Source of the DNA: Pseudomonadota bacterium
Lineage (GTDB): Bacteria; Pseudomonadota; Gammaproteobacteria; Burkholderiales; Methylophilaceae
DNA: 64,000 nt
Reading direction: 5' to 3'
NCBI GenBank assembly: GCA_029556915.1
Contig: JAKQIT010000102.1
Span: forward strand, 1-64,000
Translations under genes and position numbers: made by a program
Part shown: positions 46,311 through 54,997 of the stretch, piece by piece
Layout of the letters: each line of letters opens with the position of its first letter
How positions within the stretch are numbered: position 1 is the first letter of the stretch
Notes under the pieces: model-generated
What the model saw: the letters and a program-made list of their open reading frames with translations, nothing else
Told to the model about the DNA's origin: nothing
The model's database searches: none

Positions 46311-46783
46311 GTGCCGTGTTGCAGCCACAATATCAATTCCGCCCAATGCAAATGGCAGATTTGGATGCCATTATCCAAATTGAGCCGACGATTTATTCTC
46401 ACCCTTGGTCACGCGGTAATTTTAGTGATTCGCTTAATTCAGGCTACAGTGCTTGGGTGTTGGTTGAGCAAAAGAAAATCATCGGCTATGCCTTGCTGAT
46501 GATGGTGTTAGATGAAGCACACTTGCTGAACTTAAGCGTGGCAAAAAGTCATCAAAAACAAGGCTTAGGCCGATTACTTCTGGAACACATGATTAAAATT
46601 GCCAAAAATCACAGAGCTGCCAATATGTTTTTAGAAGTGCGCCCCAGTAATATTTCTGCTATCGCCTTGTATGAAAATATTGGTTTTAACGAAATGTCGG
46701 TGCGACGTGGCTATTACCCTGCAGACCCTAAACAATTTAAAGGTGGCCGAGAGGATGCTGTTTTGATGGGGTTGGCACTATGA
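46307..46783 (+). CDS. rimI: ribosomal protein S18-alanine N-acetyltransferase RimI
   Basis: This is a 158-residue GNAT acetyltransferase. The acetyl-CoA binding region is LNLSVAKSHQKQGLGRLLLE (near 75-94), followed by LEVRPSNISAIALYENIGFN. RimI acetylates the N-terminus of S18 and related proteins. It overlaps tsaB (ATGA) and its own stop overlaps the next gene's start, so the three genes are one operon. Confidence 0.95.
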   Translation: MSAVLQPQYQFRPMQMADLDAIIQIEPTIYSHPWSRGNFSDSLNSGYSAWVLVEQKKIIGYALLMMVLDEAHLLNLSVAKSHQKQGLGRLLLEHMIKIAKNHRAANMFLEVRPSNISAIALYENIGFNEMSVRRGYYPADPKQFKGGREDAVLMGLAL

Positions 46784-47337
46784 TGACGCGCGAGGATATG
46801 TTGCGTGAGTTAGAGTTGTTACCCGTATGGCAGTTGCGTGCGCCAACAGAAAATCAGACAGCAGCGCAAGCACAAGCTCAAGCCGAGCAAGTGGTTTCTG
46901 TAACTGAGCCCATTTTAGCCAAGCTACAAACAATCACTTACATTGCTAGTGATGATGGTGATTGGTTGTTTGTGTTAGATTCCTCCCCGCAAAATGATGA
47001 TGAAGCAGAATTGTTGCGCAATATTTTTAAGGCAATGCGCTTGCAAGTGCTAGCTGAAAAATCACTAGAATTAACCCCAGATGTTATTGCAAGTTTGCAA
47101 GAAAACAGCGCAATAAAATGCATCGTGATAATGGGAGAAACGGCGACGCGAGGCTTGTTAAAAACAGATGAGACATTAGAAAATTTGCGTGGTAAACTGC
47201 ATGGCATAGCTGGGCTAAAGTTAGCGCCCACTTACGATGTAAAGCATTTATTACAAGCGCCAACTGACAAGGCGAAAACGTGGCATGACTTATGTTTAGC
47301 CATGCAAGCTTTACAAGAAGTAAACACTAACATTTAA
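46780..47337 (+). CDS. degenerate family-4 uracil-DNA glycosylase-like protein
   Basis: This 185-residue protein occupies the place of a family-4 UDG after rimI. Alignment by eye keeps the fold landmarks: LRELELLPVWQLRAP at the start, DWLFV at 61-65, IKCIVIMGETATRGLL at 112-127, ENLRGKLHGIAGLKLAPTYD at 134-153 and DKAKTWHDLCLAM at 163-175. The functional residues are gone. GEAPG is replaced by LDSSP (66-70), TYHP by TYDV, and only two Cys remain instead of the four iron-sulfur ligands. Ser-Pro and acidic residues fill the catalytic loop. It is probably not an active glycosylase; a new binding role or slow decay is possible. Confidence 0.75.
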   Translation: MMTREDMLRELELLPVWQLRAPTENQTAAQAQAQAEQVVSVTEPILAKLQTITYIASDDGDWLFVLDSSPQNDDEAELLRNIFKAMRLQVLAEKSLELTPDVIASLQENSAIKCIVIMGETATRGLLKTDETLENLRGKLHGIAGLKLAPTYDVKHLLQAPTDKAKTWHDLCLAMQALQEVNTNI

Positions 47338-47439
47338 TTGTAAAAGATTGTCCTAGGCATTGAAATTTAGCGGATAAACGCTATCTTAGTTAAGCAAATA
47401 ATAAAATCATCAATTTTTTGACTTTATAGAGGAATCAAC

Positions 47440-48039
47440 ATGCAAAAAATCATCATTAAATTATTCACAGCATTGTTGTTATTAAATTTAACAGCTTGTG
47501 GCTATAACAACTTTCAAACTTTAGATGAAGGCTCAAAAGCAGCTTGGTCTGAAGTGTTGAATCAATATCAACGTCGAGCAGATTTGGTGCCAAACTTGGT
47601 GAACGTGGTCAAAGGTTATGCTGAGCATGAAAAAGACGTGCTGACCCAAGTGACCGAAGCGCGTGCTAAAGTAGGCAGTATGCAAGTGACGCCAGAGGTG
47701 TTGAATAACCCAGATGCGTTTGCAAAATTTCAGGCTGCGCAAGGTGAATTAAGTAGTGCGCTTTCACGCTTAATGGTGGTGGCCGAAAACTATCCAAACC
47801 TGAAGGCTGACCAAAGCTTTAGAGACTTGCAAGCACAACTTGAGGGAACAGAAAATCGTATCACCGTAGCGCGTAATCGCTATATTGAAACGATTAAAGA
47901 CTACAACATTGCTGTGCGTTCTTTCCCAGAAAACATCACTGCCATGATTTTTGGATATGAGGCTAAACCTTCATTTACGGTAGAGAATGAAAAAGCCATT
48001 TCAACTGCACCGACAGTGGATTTTAGTGATAAAAAATAA
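47440..48039 (+). CDS. LemA family lipoprotein
   Basis: This is a 199-residue protein with a lipobox LTAC (signal FTALLLLNLTAC, Cys near 20) and the all-helical LemA core: YNNFQTLDEGSKAAWSEVLN, QYQRRADLVPNLVNVVKGYA and YIETIKDYNIAVRSFPENI. LemA proteins are often encoded with TPM-domain proteins, as here, where two follow. The function is unknown; envelope maintenance has been suggested. AGAGG precedes the ATG. Confidence 0.93.
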   Translation: MQKIIIKLFTALLLLNLTACGYNNFQTLDEGSKAAWSEVLNQYQRRADLVPNLVNVVKGYAEHEKDVLTQVTEARAKVGSMQVTPEVLNNPDAFAKFQAAQGELSSALSRLMVVAENYPNLKADQSFRDLQAQLEGTENRITVARNRYIETIKDYNIAVRSFPENITAMIFGYEAKPSFTVENEKAISTAPTVDFSDKK

Positions 48040-48068
48040 GTTGGCCACTTACTAGAGTTAAGCCACTT

Positions 48069-48941
48069 ATGCGCTATTTTAAAGTTGGCCTGCTTGCGCT
48101 ATGTGCGATGCTTTTACTAGTATCGCGCATGGCGTTTGCATTGGTTGATATTCCAGACGTTACTGCGCATGTTACTGATTTAACGAACACGCTCACCACC
48201 CAGCAACAATCAGCCCTTGAGTCAAAATTAGCCGCATTTGAAGCAAAAAAAGGTAGCCAAATTGCGGTGCTAATTGTATCTACAACGCAACCAGAAGATA
48301 TTGCGCAATACAGTATGCGCGTAGCTGAAAAATGGCAGCTTGGCCGCGAAAAAGTGGATGATGGCGTGTTGGTGTTGGTGGCAAAAGACGACCGCAAAAT
48401 GCGTATTGAAGTGGGCTACGGGCTAGAAGGTGCAATTCCAGATGTTTATGCAAAACGCATTGTGAGCGATGTGATGCGCCCACGCTTTAAGCAAGGTGAT
48501 TACTACGGTGGAATTGACGCTAGTGTAGATACGCTCATTTCTATTACTGATGGCGAAGCGCTCCCAGCGCCAGAGGTTAATCAAAGCAGCCAAATGAGTG
48601 GGGATAATGCATTGGCTTTGTTTTTTGTAGGCACATTATTTTTAACGATGTTTTTTCATGGCATTTTGGGTCGATTTTTTGGATCAGCAGCGACAGGCGG
48701 CGTGATGGGTGGAGCAGCAGCCTTGCTCGCAGCGACCTCAACAGGAATCGGAGTAGGGATTGCTGCCTTTTTAGTTTCTATCATCTTGCCATCCATATTT
48801 ACGGGTGGTGGCGGTTCTAGACGCAGTGGAGGTTACTATGGCGGTGGGACTTCAAGTGGCGGTTGGTCTGGCGGCGGAAGTAGCTCATGGGGTGGTAGTG
48901 GTGGCGATTTTGGTGGCGGTGGTGCGAGTGGGGATTGGTAA
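48069..48941 (+). CDS. TPM domain protein, YgcG family
   Basis: This is a 290-residue protein with a signal peptide (LLALCAMLLLVSRMAFALVD) and a periplasmic TPM_phosphatase domain (about 33-160) that includes QIAVLIVSTTQPEDIAQYS and MRIEVGYGLEGAIPD. A membrane region (about 180-250) and a Gly/Ser-rich tail with repeats such as GGGSSSWGGSGGDFGGGG follow. The tail is usual in YgcG proteins. It lies 29 bases after lemA. Confidence 0.92.
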   Translation: MRYFKVGLLALCAMLLLVSRMAFALVDIPDVTAHVTDLTNTLTTQQQSALESKLAAFEAKKGSQIAVLIVSTTQPEDIAQYSMRVAEKWQLGREKVDDGVLVLVAKDDRKMRIEVGYGLEGAIPDVYAKRIVSDVMRPRFKQGDYYGGIDASVDTLISITDGEALPAPEVNQSSQMSGDNALALFFVGTLFLTMFFHGILGRFFGSAATGGVMGGAAALLAATSTGIGVGIAAFLVSIILPSIFTGGGGSRRSGGYYGGGTSSGGWSGGGSSSWGGSGGDFGGGGASGDW

Positions 48942-48943
48942 GT

Positions 48944-49471
48944 ATGAAAAACCGTAACCGATTTTCTCGTTTGTTTGAACACTTATTTAGCCATCCGTGG
49001 CAAGTACGCCACTATTTTTGTAATATCGGTCTTAATGTCATTGAACAAGCCATTGCTGACAGTGAAAAACGCCACACAGGTGAGATTCGTTTTGTGGTTG
49101 AAGCTGGTTTAGATATTTATGAAGTGTTAGCTAATAAAACGCCACGTAAACGCGCGATAGAGCTGTTTAGTCAGTTGGGCATGTGGGACACCGAGCATAA
49201 TAATGGCGTTTTAATTTACTTATGTTTGGCAGATCATGACATTGAAATTGTGGCTGACCGCGGAATTGACCGACATGTCGGCTATGCTCGCTGGAACGCG
49301 ATTTGCAATGAAATGGAGGTCTGTTTTAAACGTGGTGAGTTTGAAGGTGGAGTATTGCAAGGGATTGCTGAAATCGGTGTAGAGCTTGAAAAACACTTTC
49401 CTGAAAATTTAATTGGCGCTGAGAGTAAGCGCAAAAAGAACGAAATATCCAATAAGCCCCTTATTTTTTAG
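48944..49471 (+). CDS. TPM domain protein
   Basis: This 175-residue protein has a TPM domain with HTGEIRFVVEAGLDIYEVLA and NNGVLIYLCLADHDIEIVAD. It lacks a signal peptide and the Gly-rich tail, and it has a Lys/Arg-rich end (AESKRKKNEISNK). The ATG lies 2 bases after the YgcG stop; a TTG 3 codons earlier overlaps that gene. lemA, ygcG and this gene form one operon. Confidence 0.9.
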   Translation: MKNRNRFSRLFEHLFSHPWQVRHYFCNIGLNVIEQAIADSEKRHTGEIRFVVEAGLDIYEVLANKTPRKRAIELFSQLGMWDTEHNNGVLIYLCLADHDIEIVADRGIDRHVGYARWNAICNEMEVCFKRGEFEGGVLQGIAEIGVELEKHFPENLIGAESKRKKNEISNKPLIF

Positions 49472-49567
49472 GTAGATTCTCAAAAAGCACTATAACAATA
49501 GCTGACTAAATGCCTGATTCTATGTAAAATTCGCTTCTTTGATTTTTATTTATAGAGTTGGTTTTAC

Positions 49568-51289
49568 ATGCGCGCCTCACAGTTTTTCTTCAACACCCAA
49601 AAAGAAGCCCCAGCCGATGCTGAATTATTAAGCCACAAGCTCATGGTGCGTGCGGGCTTAATTAAGCGATTAGGCTCAGGCCTATATACTTGGATGCCAC
49701 TCGGCTTAAGAGTGTTGCGCAAGGTAGAAACGATTGTGCGAGATGAGATGAATAAAGCAGGCGCATTAGAGCTTCTCATGCCAGCCGTACAACCTCGTGA
49801 ACTATGGGATGAAACCGGCCGTTGGGCCGTGTTTGGTCCACAAATGCTCAAAATAACTGATAGACATGAGCGTGAATTCTGTTTTGGCCCAACCCATGAA
49901 GAGGTAATTACCGATATAGCGCGTTCTGAGATTCGCAGTTATAAACAGTTGCCGCTCAATTTTTACCAAATTCAAACAAAATTTCGTGATGAAATTCGCC
50001 CACGCTTCGGGGTGATGCGCGCGCGTGAATTTATGATGAAAGATGCTTATTCATTTCACACCAGTTATGAATCATTGGCTGAAACTTACCAAGGTATGCA
50101 CCAAGCGTATAGTAATATTTTTACCCGTTTAGGCTTGAAGTTCCGTGCGGTGAAAGCAGATTCTGGCGCGATTGGTGGCGAAGGTTCTCAGGAGTTTCAC
50201 GTGTTGGCAGATAGTGGTGAAGATGCGCTAGCTTATTGTGAAACCTCAGATTACGCTGCTAACGTGGAGTTGGCAGAGGCGATTCCTAGTAGTCAATCAC
50301 GCGCAGACGCTAAACAAATCATGCAAGAAGTGGATACGCCAAAACAAACCGCTTGTGAGGATGTGGCTAAGTTACTCGGCATTAGCGTTGAGCAAACCGT
50401 TAAAGCGATTGCGCTAATGGCCAAAAATCCTGATGGGTCAGAGCGGTTTTATTTAGCATTATTGCGCGGCGACCACAATTTAAATGAAGTGAAAACCGCA
50501 AAATTAGCCGGTTTGTCAGATTTTAGATTTGCCCGTGAAGATGAAATTCGTAGCTTTTTAAGTTGCCCGCCGGGCTTTATTGGGCCAGTAGGTGTGGCTG
50601 CAAATGTGACGGTGATAGCTGATAAAACAGTCGCCAATATGAGTGATTTTGTATGCGGTGCAAATAAGCCAAAATATCACTTAAGCGGCGTTAATTTTGG
50701 ACGCGATTTGCCAGAGCCGAGCTTAGTAGCCGATATTCGTAATGTGGTGGAAGGTGATGCAAGCCCTGATGGAAAAGGCACGTTGTCGCTTTGCCGCGGC
50801 ATTGAGGTTGGGCATATCTTTCAATTACGCACGAAATATTCGCAAGCCATGAGCGCAACTTATTTAGATGAAAACGGCCAAACCTTGGCGATGGAAATGG
50901 GTTGTTACGGCATTGGTGTTTCACGCATTGTGGGCGCTGCGATTGAGCAGGGTAATGACGAGCGCGGTATTATTTTCCCTGCTAGCATGGCGCCATTTCA
51001 TGTGGTGATTTGCCCAATTGGGTATGATAAGTCTGAGGTGGTGCAGCAAGCGGCACATAAATTGCATGATGCATTGCTATTAGCAGGTGTTGATGTGTTG
51101 TTGGATGACCGAGGCGAGCGCCCTGGCGTGATGTTTGCTGAGGCTGAATTAATGGGCATGCCGCATCGCGTGGTGATTGGCGAGCGTGGGTTAGCAGAAA
51201 ATATGGTGGAATATAAGGCCAGAACCAGTGCAGATGCGCAAGCAGTTGCTTTGGCAGACGTCGTCACTTTTGTGCAAAAATTGACATAA
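49568..51289 (+). CDS. proS: prolyl-tRNA synthetase
   Basis: ProS charges tRNA-Pro. This is the 573-residue bacterial form with the YbaK-like editing insert (about 230-385) between class II motifs 2 and 3. Motif 1 is in the N-terminal region ([17 protein letters not shown]), motif 2 includes [10 protein letters not shown] and [18 protein letters not shown], and motif 3 is [18 protein letters not shown]. The C-terminal anticodon-binding domain starts near 470. Confidence 0.98.
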   Translation: MRASQFFFNTQKEAPADAELLSHKLMVRAGLIKRLGSGLYTWMPLGLRVLRKVETIVRDEMNKAGALELLMPAVQPRELWDETGRWAVFGPQMLKITDRHEREFCFGPTHEEVITDIARSEIRSYKQLPLNFYQIQTKFRDEIRPRFGVMRAREFMMKDAYSFHTSYESLAETYQGMHQAYSNIFTRLGLKFRAVKADSGAIGGEGSQEFHVLADSGEDALAYCETSDYAANVELAEAIPSSQSRADAKQIMQEVDTPKQTACEDVAKLLGISVEQTVKAIALMAKNPDGSERFYLALLRGDHNLNEVKTAKLAGLSDFRFAREDEIRSFLSCPPGFIGPVGVAANVTVIADKTVANMSDFVCGANKPKYHLSGVNFGRDLPEPSLVADIRNVVEGDASPDGKGTLSLCRGIEVGHIFQLRTKYSQAMSATYLDENGQTLAMEMGCYGIGVSRIVGAAIEQGNDERGIIFPASMAPFHVVICPIGYDKSEVVQQAAHKLHDALLLAGVDVLLDDRGERPGVMFAEAELMGMPHRVVIGERGLAENMVEYKARTSADAQAVALADVVTFVQKLT

Positions 51290-51307
51290 CTTTTTGATAT
51301 TTTGAAT

Positions 51308-51946
51308 ATGCGTAAATTGATTCAACCTTTAATTTTACTTTTGATGCTGTTCTCAGCAGCTAGCTTTGCGGGTTCGCAACGCGAAGAGCCGCTTTCAAAT
51401 AGCGTAAAAGCGATGATGCAGCGCAGTATTAGCGATAAAGCTGCGCCGCGATTGATGTTTTCCACGGTTGAAGAGGGCGAGTTTTGGTTAACGGAGATGT
51501 CGCAACGCTTGCAAAAACGCATGCCAGACCAAGCTTACCGTGAAGACTTTTTGCGTACTGTGCATTACGAAGCAACCCGTGCAGGCTTAGACCCACAAAT
51601 GGTGCTCGGCCTCATTCAAGTGGAAAGCGGCTTTAAAAAATACGCGGTTTCAAGCGTAGGCGCACGGGGATTTATGCAAGTAATGCCGTTTTGGTCCCGG
51701 AGTATTGGTGCGCCAGACCATAATCTATTTTTATTGCGTACAAACTTACGCTATGGCTGCACCATTTTGCGCCACTATATTGATATTGAGCGGGGAGATT
51801 TATATCGCGCATTAGGTCGATATAACGGTAGTTTAGGCAGGCCGCAATACCCCAATTTGATATTGGGCGCATGGAAAAAACACTGGCATTACGAGCCGCA
51901 AAATTTTAATAGTTTTAAAAATTCTCAAAAAATCGCACAAAATTAG
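51308..51946 (+). CDS. lytic transglycosylase SLT-domain protein
   Basis: This is a 212-residue exported protein with a signal peptide (RKLIQPLILLLMLFSAASFA). The SLT (goose-lysozyme-like) domain has the catalytic Glu in LGLIQVESGFKKYAVS and the motif GARGFMQVMPFWSRSIG, followed by GRYNGSLGRPQYPN. It would cleave the glycan strand with formation of anhydro-muropeptides. I start at ATG 51308; the TTG two codons earlier is in frame but unnecessary. It follows proS after 18 bases. Confidence 0.93.
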   Translation: MRKLIQPLILLLMLFSAASFAGSQREEPLSNSVKAMMQRSISDKAAPRLMFSTVEEGEFWLTEMSQRLQKRMPDQAYREDFLRTVHYEATRAGLDPQMVLGLIQVESGFKKYAVSSVGARGFMQVMPFWSRSIGAPDHNLFLLRTNLRYGCTILRHYIDIERGDLYRALGRYNGSLGRPQYPNLILGAWKKHWHYEPQNFNSFKNSQKIAQN

Positions 51947-51971
51947 TGCATTTTTGCCCATAAAAACACTT

Positions 51972-51995
51972 TCATTCACCCAAACGGGTGAATGA
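51972..51995. terminator. strong hairpin after the lytic transglycosylase gene
   Basis: TCATTCACCC (51972-51981) and GGGTGAATGA (51986-51995) form a perfect 10-bp stem with an AAAC loop. The following TTGTCGCTT is only weakly T-rich, so it may be a terminator or a protecting hairpin. Confidence 0.55.
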
Positions 51996-52150
51996 TTGTC
52001 GCTTACACAAGTTTACATTTCTAGCAAAATCATTCAGTATCGCTCTAGCGTTTAATACGCAAAGGGGGAAGCCAAAAAAACTCACAGCGTGTTATCGCCG
52101 CAATTCGCATCATCTTAGTATTCACTAAAATTATTATATAGGAGAAAAGT

Positions 52151-52666
52151 ATGTCGAAATTAACTGCACTTGCATTAAGTATTGCTGTTTTGGGAGGCGT
52201 TTGGGCATTTTTAGCACTAGGCCCATTGGGAGGGGAAACGCCAATTGCGTTGGTTTGGGTTGGTTTTATTGCGTGGGGATGTTTTTTCCACTCAGGTGGG
52301 GATGGTGCAGCTTTACAAAAAACCATCGCAGGCATGATATTTGGTGCAATTATGGCAGGTATCGCGCTGTATTTAGTGGGTTCTGGCATGTTAAGTGGCT
52401 TGGGCGCATTAGGTGCACCGTTGATTATTGCGGTAACTGTTTTTCCATTGGTGGCGGTGGCAGGGATGAATTTGCTTTCCGTCGTGCCAGCTAATGTGTA
52501 CGGCTATGCCGCAACCGCAGGTTTAGCACTTACCGCAGGCACCGTGGGCAATGTGACTGCTGCAGGCTTGGCTAATCCAGTGGTGTTGGTGATTATTTCA
52601 ACCATTATTGGCGCAATTTTCGGGCTATTGTCTGGAAAAGTGGCAGGCATGTTAGGCGGAAAATAG
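52151..52666 (+). CDS. DUF1097 family membrane protein
   Basis: This 171-residue protein has about six hydrophobic segments and small-residue-rich helices (GLGALGAPLIIAVTVFPLVA) matching DUF1097. Its function is unknown; related short transporters occur in varied bacteria. TAGGAGA precedes the ATG. It is a single gene bounded by a hairpin and a strong terminator. Confidence 0.87.
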   Translation: MSKLTALALSIAVLGGVWAFLALGPLGGETPIALVWVGFIAWGCFFHSGGDGAALQKTIAGMIFGAIMAGIALYLVGSGMLSGLGALGAPLIIAVTVFPLVAVAGMNLLSVVPANVYGYAATAGLALTAGTVGNVTAAGLANPVVLVIISTIIGAIFGLLSGKVAGMLGGK

Positions 52667-52683
52667 CAATTTTTCGCGCAGTA

Positions 52684-52711
52684 AAAAAAGCCGCTAAAAA
52701 GCGGCTTTTTT
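52684..52711. terminator. bidirectional terminator after DUF1097 gene
   Basis: AAAAAAGCCGC (52684-52694) and GCGGCTTTTTT (52701-52711) pair perfectly around TAAAAA. Confidence 0.88.
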
Positions 52712-52726
52712 CATGGTTGTTTTTCA

Positions 52727-52794
52727 ACAAATCATTTTACATCCTCTGCAAGCCTTATTCTATGCGGCTTCCAGAGGCATAAAAAATCCTCGGG
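52727..52794 (+). repeat. dispersed intergenic stem-loop repeat, copy 11
   Basis: It has 5' box AAATCATTTTAC, arms CCTCTGCAAGCC and GGCTTCCAGAGG, loop TTATTCTATGC and 3' box ATCCTCGGG, in the common orientation. It lies between convergent genes and directly follows the DUF1097 terminator. Confidence 0.87.
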
Positions 52795-52816
52795 CGATTT
52801 TTAGCTAACAAATAGC

Positions 52817-53704
52817 TTAATTTTTGAGCACTTTAAAAGCATAATAAGTGCCAAATTCACCTTCTGGCTCATGAAAAACAAAAAACAAATCGTTAGCGTA
52901 ACCTAGGCCTGTGTAATGATTATTGGCGCGCAATTTCATGTCTTTAGGTAATTCGCTTTTACCCACATATTTGCCTGCAATATCAAATACCAACACTGCT
53001 TTATGGTCCACATCCAGTAAAAGTAACTCCTCACCAGCCTTGCCCGTGTAGGCTGCGTATAAATCGCTCAAATCATCTTGCACTACTCCGGCTTTGGCTA
53101 AATCAAGCGTAATTTCGCCTATTTTTTCGCGCTTGGTTGGATCAACAATAAAAATTTTATCGCTACGACCTTGCTTGGCAAAATAACGCTTATTGGTGGC
53201 ATCAAAAGTTGGCATGGTGCCAGAGTGACCAAACGCAGGATTAAACTGCGAAATTTCATCAGAGATTTCTGTTACCTCGCCAGTTTCAGTTAATTTAATT
53301 GCGTAAATACCCGTATTAGGTGAAAAGCCAACATCACTTGAAATATTATATGTAATGGTTTCTAGCTTATTGGTATTGGTGTTGAAGTAAATCGAGCGGT
53401 TGTCGTAGCCGGGCTTGGCGGAGTTTACATATTTGCCTGACTCGTCATAACTGTGAATCAGCGATTTTGACATAGGCGCTTCAGTCTCGCTGCCCATAGG
53501 CGCTAGGCCGCCATCAGCAATATAGTATTTTTTAAAGGCAGGAATATAAGCTACAGACATGGGTCGGCTGGTAGCTTTTTGCGCTAGGGGGATTTTTAGG
53601 CCGACTTCTGCTTGCGGTAAAATTTCAGCGTGGGCAAAGCTGCTAAAAGCAAAGCTGACAAAAATAGCTAGCAAAAAATAGGCATTTTTTGTATTAAAAA
53701 GCAT
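52817..53704 (-). CDS. exported protein of unknown function, beta-propeller-like
   Basis: This is a 295-residue protein with a signal peptide (YFLLAIFVSFAFSSFAHAE). The rest is made of repeated short strand-rich units such as YYIADGG, GIYAIKLTETGEVTEIS, IFIVDPTKREKIGEITLDL and VLVFDIAGKYVG. These suggest a beta-propeller like those that bind or recognise ligands. No catalytic motif is visible. ATG 53704 is chosen because TTTGGAG lies just upstream; the longer TTG reading starts inside that element. Its neighbours give no clue to function. Confidence 0.65.
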   Translation of the reverse strand: MLFNTKNAYFLLAIFVSFAFSSFAHAEILPQAEVGLKIPLAQKATSRPMSVAYIPAFKKYYIADGGLAPMGSETEAPMSKSLIHSYDESGKYVNSAKPGYDNRSIYFNTNTNKLETITYNISSDVGFSPNTGIYAIKLTETGEVTEISDEISQFNPAFGHSGTMPTFDATNKRYFAKQGRSDKIFIVDPTKREKIGEITLDLAKAGVVQDDLSDLYAAYTGKAGEELLLLDVDHKAVLVFDIAGKYVGKSELPKDMKLRANNHYTGLGYANDLFFVFHEPEGEFGTYYAFKVLKN

Positions 53705-53749
53705 GTTAAAAATCTCCAAAGTTAGTTTTATATTTTATTTTTGTGGTGG

Positions 53750-54811
53750 TTAGTCAGTGTCAGATTGTTTACGTTCAATCAGCATGGCATCCCCATAGCT
53801 AAAAAAACGATATTGCGCGGCAACGGCGTGCTGGTAAGCACGCATCGTGTTCTCAAAACCTGCAAAAGCAGAAACCAACATCAGCAAAGTACTTTTGGGT
53901 AGATGAAAATTTGTGAGCAATCTGTCGACTATTTTAAACTTAAAACCCGGGGTAATAAAAATCGCTGTTTCACCTTGCCCTGCCTGCAAATATCCCGTTT
54001 GTAATGCGCTACTCTCTAATGCACGTAAAGCGGTAGTGCCTACAGCAGTAATCTTGCTGCCACGGGCTTTTGCTTGATTAATAAGCTCCACTGTCGCTTG
54101 TGGAATAGTGTACAACTCGCTATGCATTTTATGCTCGGTAATGTATTCAGCTTTAACGGGTTTAAACGTACCTGCGCCAACATGTAGTGTGACAAAGGCA
54201 ACGTGAACACCTTTTGCTTTGAGTTTTGCTAGCATGGCTTCATCAAAATGTAACCCCGCAGTAGGCGCTGCTACTGCGCCTGCATGCGCCGCAAACACTG
54301 TTTGGTAGCGTTTTTCATCTTCAGCATCGGCTAAATGGGTGATGTAAGGCGGTAATGGCAGGTTGCCGTACTGGTCTAATAAATCGAGTACGTTTGCGCT
54401 ATTTGTAAAATGGAGTAGAAACAAATCATCTTGTCGCGCTAGCACCTCAGCATGAACATTATTAGCCAAAGTAAGCCTGCTGCCCGCAATTGGGGCACGA
54501 GAGGCTTTGATTTGTGCCAGTGCATGATGCGCATCAACCACGCGCTCTATCATCACCTCAATTTTTCCACCAGTAGATTTTTCACCGAACAAGCGCGCTT
54601 TAATCACACGCGTGTCGTTTAGCACCAACACGTCGCCAGCATTGAGTAGATGATAGATGTTTGCAAATGTGGAATCTTGAGTTGAGCCTGTATTGCCATT
54701 GAGTTGTAGAAGCCGACTAGCCCCGCGGACCTCTGTGGGATGTTGTGCTATGAGCGCTTCGGGCAAATTAAAGTCGAAATCTTTCGTTTTCAACAAATCT
54801 TGGGTTTTCAT
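53750..54811 (-). CDS. queA: S-adenosylmethionine:tRNA ribosyltransferase-isomerase QueA
   Basis: QueA makes epoxyqueuosine by transferring the ribosyl group of S-adenosylmethionine to preQ1-tRNA. The 353-residue protein has FDFNLPEALIAQHPT near the N-terminus, VLVLNDTRVIKARLFGEK, GAVAAPTAGLHFDE, VTLHVGAGTFKPVK and TNFHLPKSTLLMLVSAFAG. In many proteobacteria queA lies just before tgt; here it is far from tgt (10.1 kb) and next to tRNA-Leu. Confidence 0.97.
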   Translation of the reverse strand: MKTQDLLKTKDFDFNLPEALIAQHPTEVRGASRLLQLNGNTGSTQDSTFANIYHLLNAGDVLVLNDTRVIKARLFGEKSTGGKIEVMIERVVDAHHALAQIKASRAPIAGSRLTLANNVHAEVLARQDDLFLLHFTNSANVLDLLDQYGNLPLPPYITHLADAEDEKRYQTVFAAHAGAVAAPTAGLHFDEAMLAKLKAKGVHVAFVTLHVGAGTFKPVKAEYITEHKMHSELYTIPQATVELINQAKARGSKITAVGTTALRALESSALQTGYLQAGQGETAIFITPGFKFKIVDRLLTNFHLPKSTLLMLVSAFAGFENTMRAYQHAVAAQYRFFSYGDAMLIERKQSDTD

Positions 54812-54873
54812 ACGGTGAATTGCTTGCTATAATACCGAAGTCGCGATTATACAGTAATGTTAATCTTCAAAAT

Positions 54874-54960
54874 GCCCGGGTGGCGGAATTGGTAGACGCA
54901 CGGGACTCAAAATCCCGCGCTGGCGACAGCGTGTCGGTTCGATTCCGACCCCGGGCACCA
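54874..54960 (+). tRNA. tRNA-Leu (anticodon CAA), with CCA
   Basis: The acceptor GCCCGGG pairs with CCCGGGC before ACCA at the end. The anticodon arm CGGGACTCAAAATCCCG has anticodon CAA. A long variable arm (GCTGGCGACAGC region) and the T arm with GGTTCGATTCC follow. CCA is encoded. The exopolysaccharide cluster starts about 40 bases further on. Confidence 0.97.
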
Positions 54961-54997
54961 ATCTAAAGTGTTTTCTCAAGAACCGTCTTGCTAGGTG

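Noticed and set aside
48820-48941. Gly/Ser-rich repeated codons at the end of the YgcG-like gene as a tandem repeat
   Set aside because: This is the normal low-complexity tail of YgcG proteins.
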